Origin: an uncultured Clostridia bacterium
GTDB taxonomy: Bacteria; Bacillota; Clostridia; TANB77; CAG-508
Assembly: GCA_944392085.1 (NCBI GenBank)
Contig: CALXVN010000005.1
Span: forward strand, 1 to 34,592
Direction: 5' to 3'
Length of the DNA stretch: 34,592 nt
A program made the position numbers and the translations under genes. This document shows positions 34,417 through 34,592 of the stretch, piece by piece. The notes under the pieces are model-generated. The model had not been told where the DNA came from. It did not search any database and saw nothing but the letters and a program-made list of their open reading frames with translations. Positions within the stretch are counted from its first letter, which is position 1, and the number at the start of each line of letters is the position of its first letter.

Positions 34417-34445
34417 GAAGGAATAAAGAATCTTTTGGCGAATAA
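34417..34445 (+). promoter_or_regulatory. Sigma-H-type promoter of spoVG
   Basis: GAAGGAATA (34417-34425) fits the -35 pattern RnAGGAwww. GGCGAATAA (34437-34445) fits the -10 pattern RnnGAATww, with an 11-base spacer. spoVG of Bacillus subtilis is the classic sigma-H gene, so both site and context agree. The rest of the 271-base gap upstream of spoVG holds nothing else I can identify. Confidence 0.7.
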
Positions 34446-34518
34446 TATAATTGTACATAGTAAATAAGAATAAACAATGTACAAAATATATAAAACTTTT
34501 GGAAGGCAGGTGCACAAG

Positions 34519-34592
34519 ATGCAAATAACAGATGTACGTTTAAGAAAAGTAAATTCAGAGAACAGAATGAAAGCTGTTGCTTCTGTAACATT
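34519..34592 (+). CDS. spoVG: SpoVG, start only (cut by right edge)
   Basis: A small regulator of septation and sporulation that also binds RNA or DNA in several Firmicutes. Only the first 24 residues are in the window: MQITDVRLRKVNSENRMKAVASVT, which matches the very conserved SpoVG N-terminus. GGCAGGTG at 34505-34512 is the ribosome site before the ATG at 34519. A sigma-H-type promoter lies about 75 bases upstream. It is divergent from murC. Confidence 0.9.
   Translation, partial: MQITDVRLRKVNSENRMKAVASVT

Noticed and set aside
1..34592. CRISPR array, tRNA or rRNA genes, insertion sequences, prophage or defence islands
   Set aside because: No regularly spaced repeats, tRNA cloverleaf, transposase or phage genes were found; the only repeats are those listed.

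Overview
The window is very AT-rich bacterial DNA, densely coded and almost entirely on the + strand. Purine-rich Shine-Dalgarno sites, frequent TTG starts and sigma-A promoters point to a Firmicute. Sporulation genes (dpaA, spoVG with a sigma-H-type promoter), whiA and the rimP-nusA-ylxR-ylxQ-infB order indicate an anaerobic spore-forming Clostridia lineage, probably poorly cultured. I cannot name the species.

Layout. 1-1.7 kb: the end of comEC, a DNA-uptake channel, broken by two frameshifts. 1.8-5.5 kb: ppa, a membrane-anchored TPR protein, dpaA and uppP. 5.6-15.0 kb: a compact type IV pilus operon of PilM-PilN fusion, PilO-like, PilP-position protein, a 77-residue pilin, prepilin peptidase, two minor pilins, PilB, PilT and PilC. 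It starts at a sigma-A promoter flanked by ATTACA direct repeats and ends at a hairpin terminator. It also holds an internal terminator-like hairpin after the pilin and a 160-base non-coding stretch that can form three stem-loops. 15.1-20.3 kb: a ROK kinase, a promoter-to-terminator cassette that looks like an unidentified small RNA, RNase J, GltX and a DUF951 protein. 20.36-28.7 kb: the translation/transcription operon rimP-nusA-ylxR-ylxQ-infB, two nearly identical 245-base structured repeats, then rbfA-nrnA and truB. 28.73-29.0 kb: a probable 6S RNA. 29.0-32.0 kb: prmC-whiA-hemW, closed by a bidirectional terminator. 32.0-34.25 kb (- strand): a family 51 glycosyltransferase and a frameshifted murC. 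34.4 kb to the end: the start of spoVG.

How the genes fit together. The pilus operon contains the inner-membrane platform, assembly and retraction ATPases, and pilin processing, with no outer-membrane secretin, as expected in a Gram-positive. ComEC nearby would fit pilus-driven DNA uptake, but that link is inference. The nusA-infB-rbfA-truB block is the conserved ribosome biogenesis group.

Most notable points: the 245-base tandem structured repeats, the unassigned RNA cassette upstream of rnjA, the unusual pilus components (PilMN fusion, pilins lacking Glu5, altered peptidase motif), and three frameshift sites that can all be repaired by removing a C immediately before GG. Because murC is normally essential, those frameshifts look more like sequence errors than gene decay.
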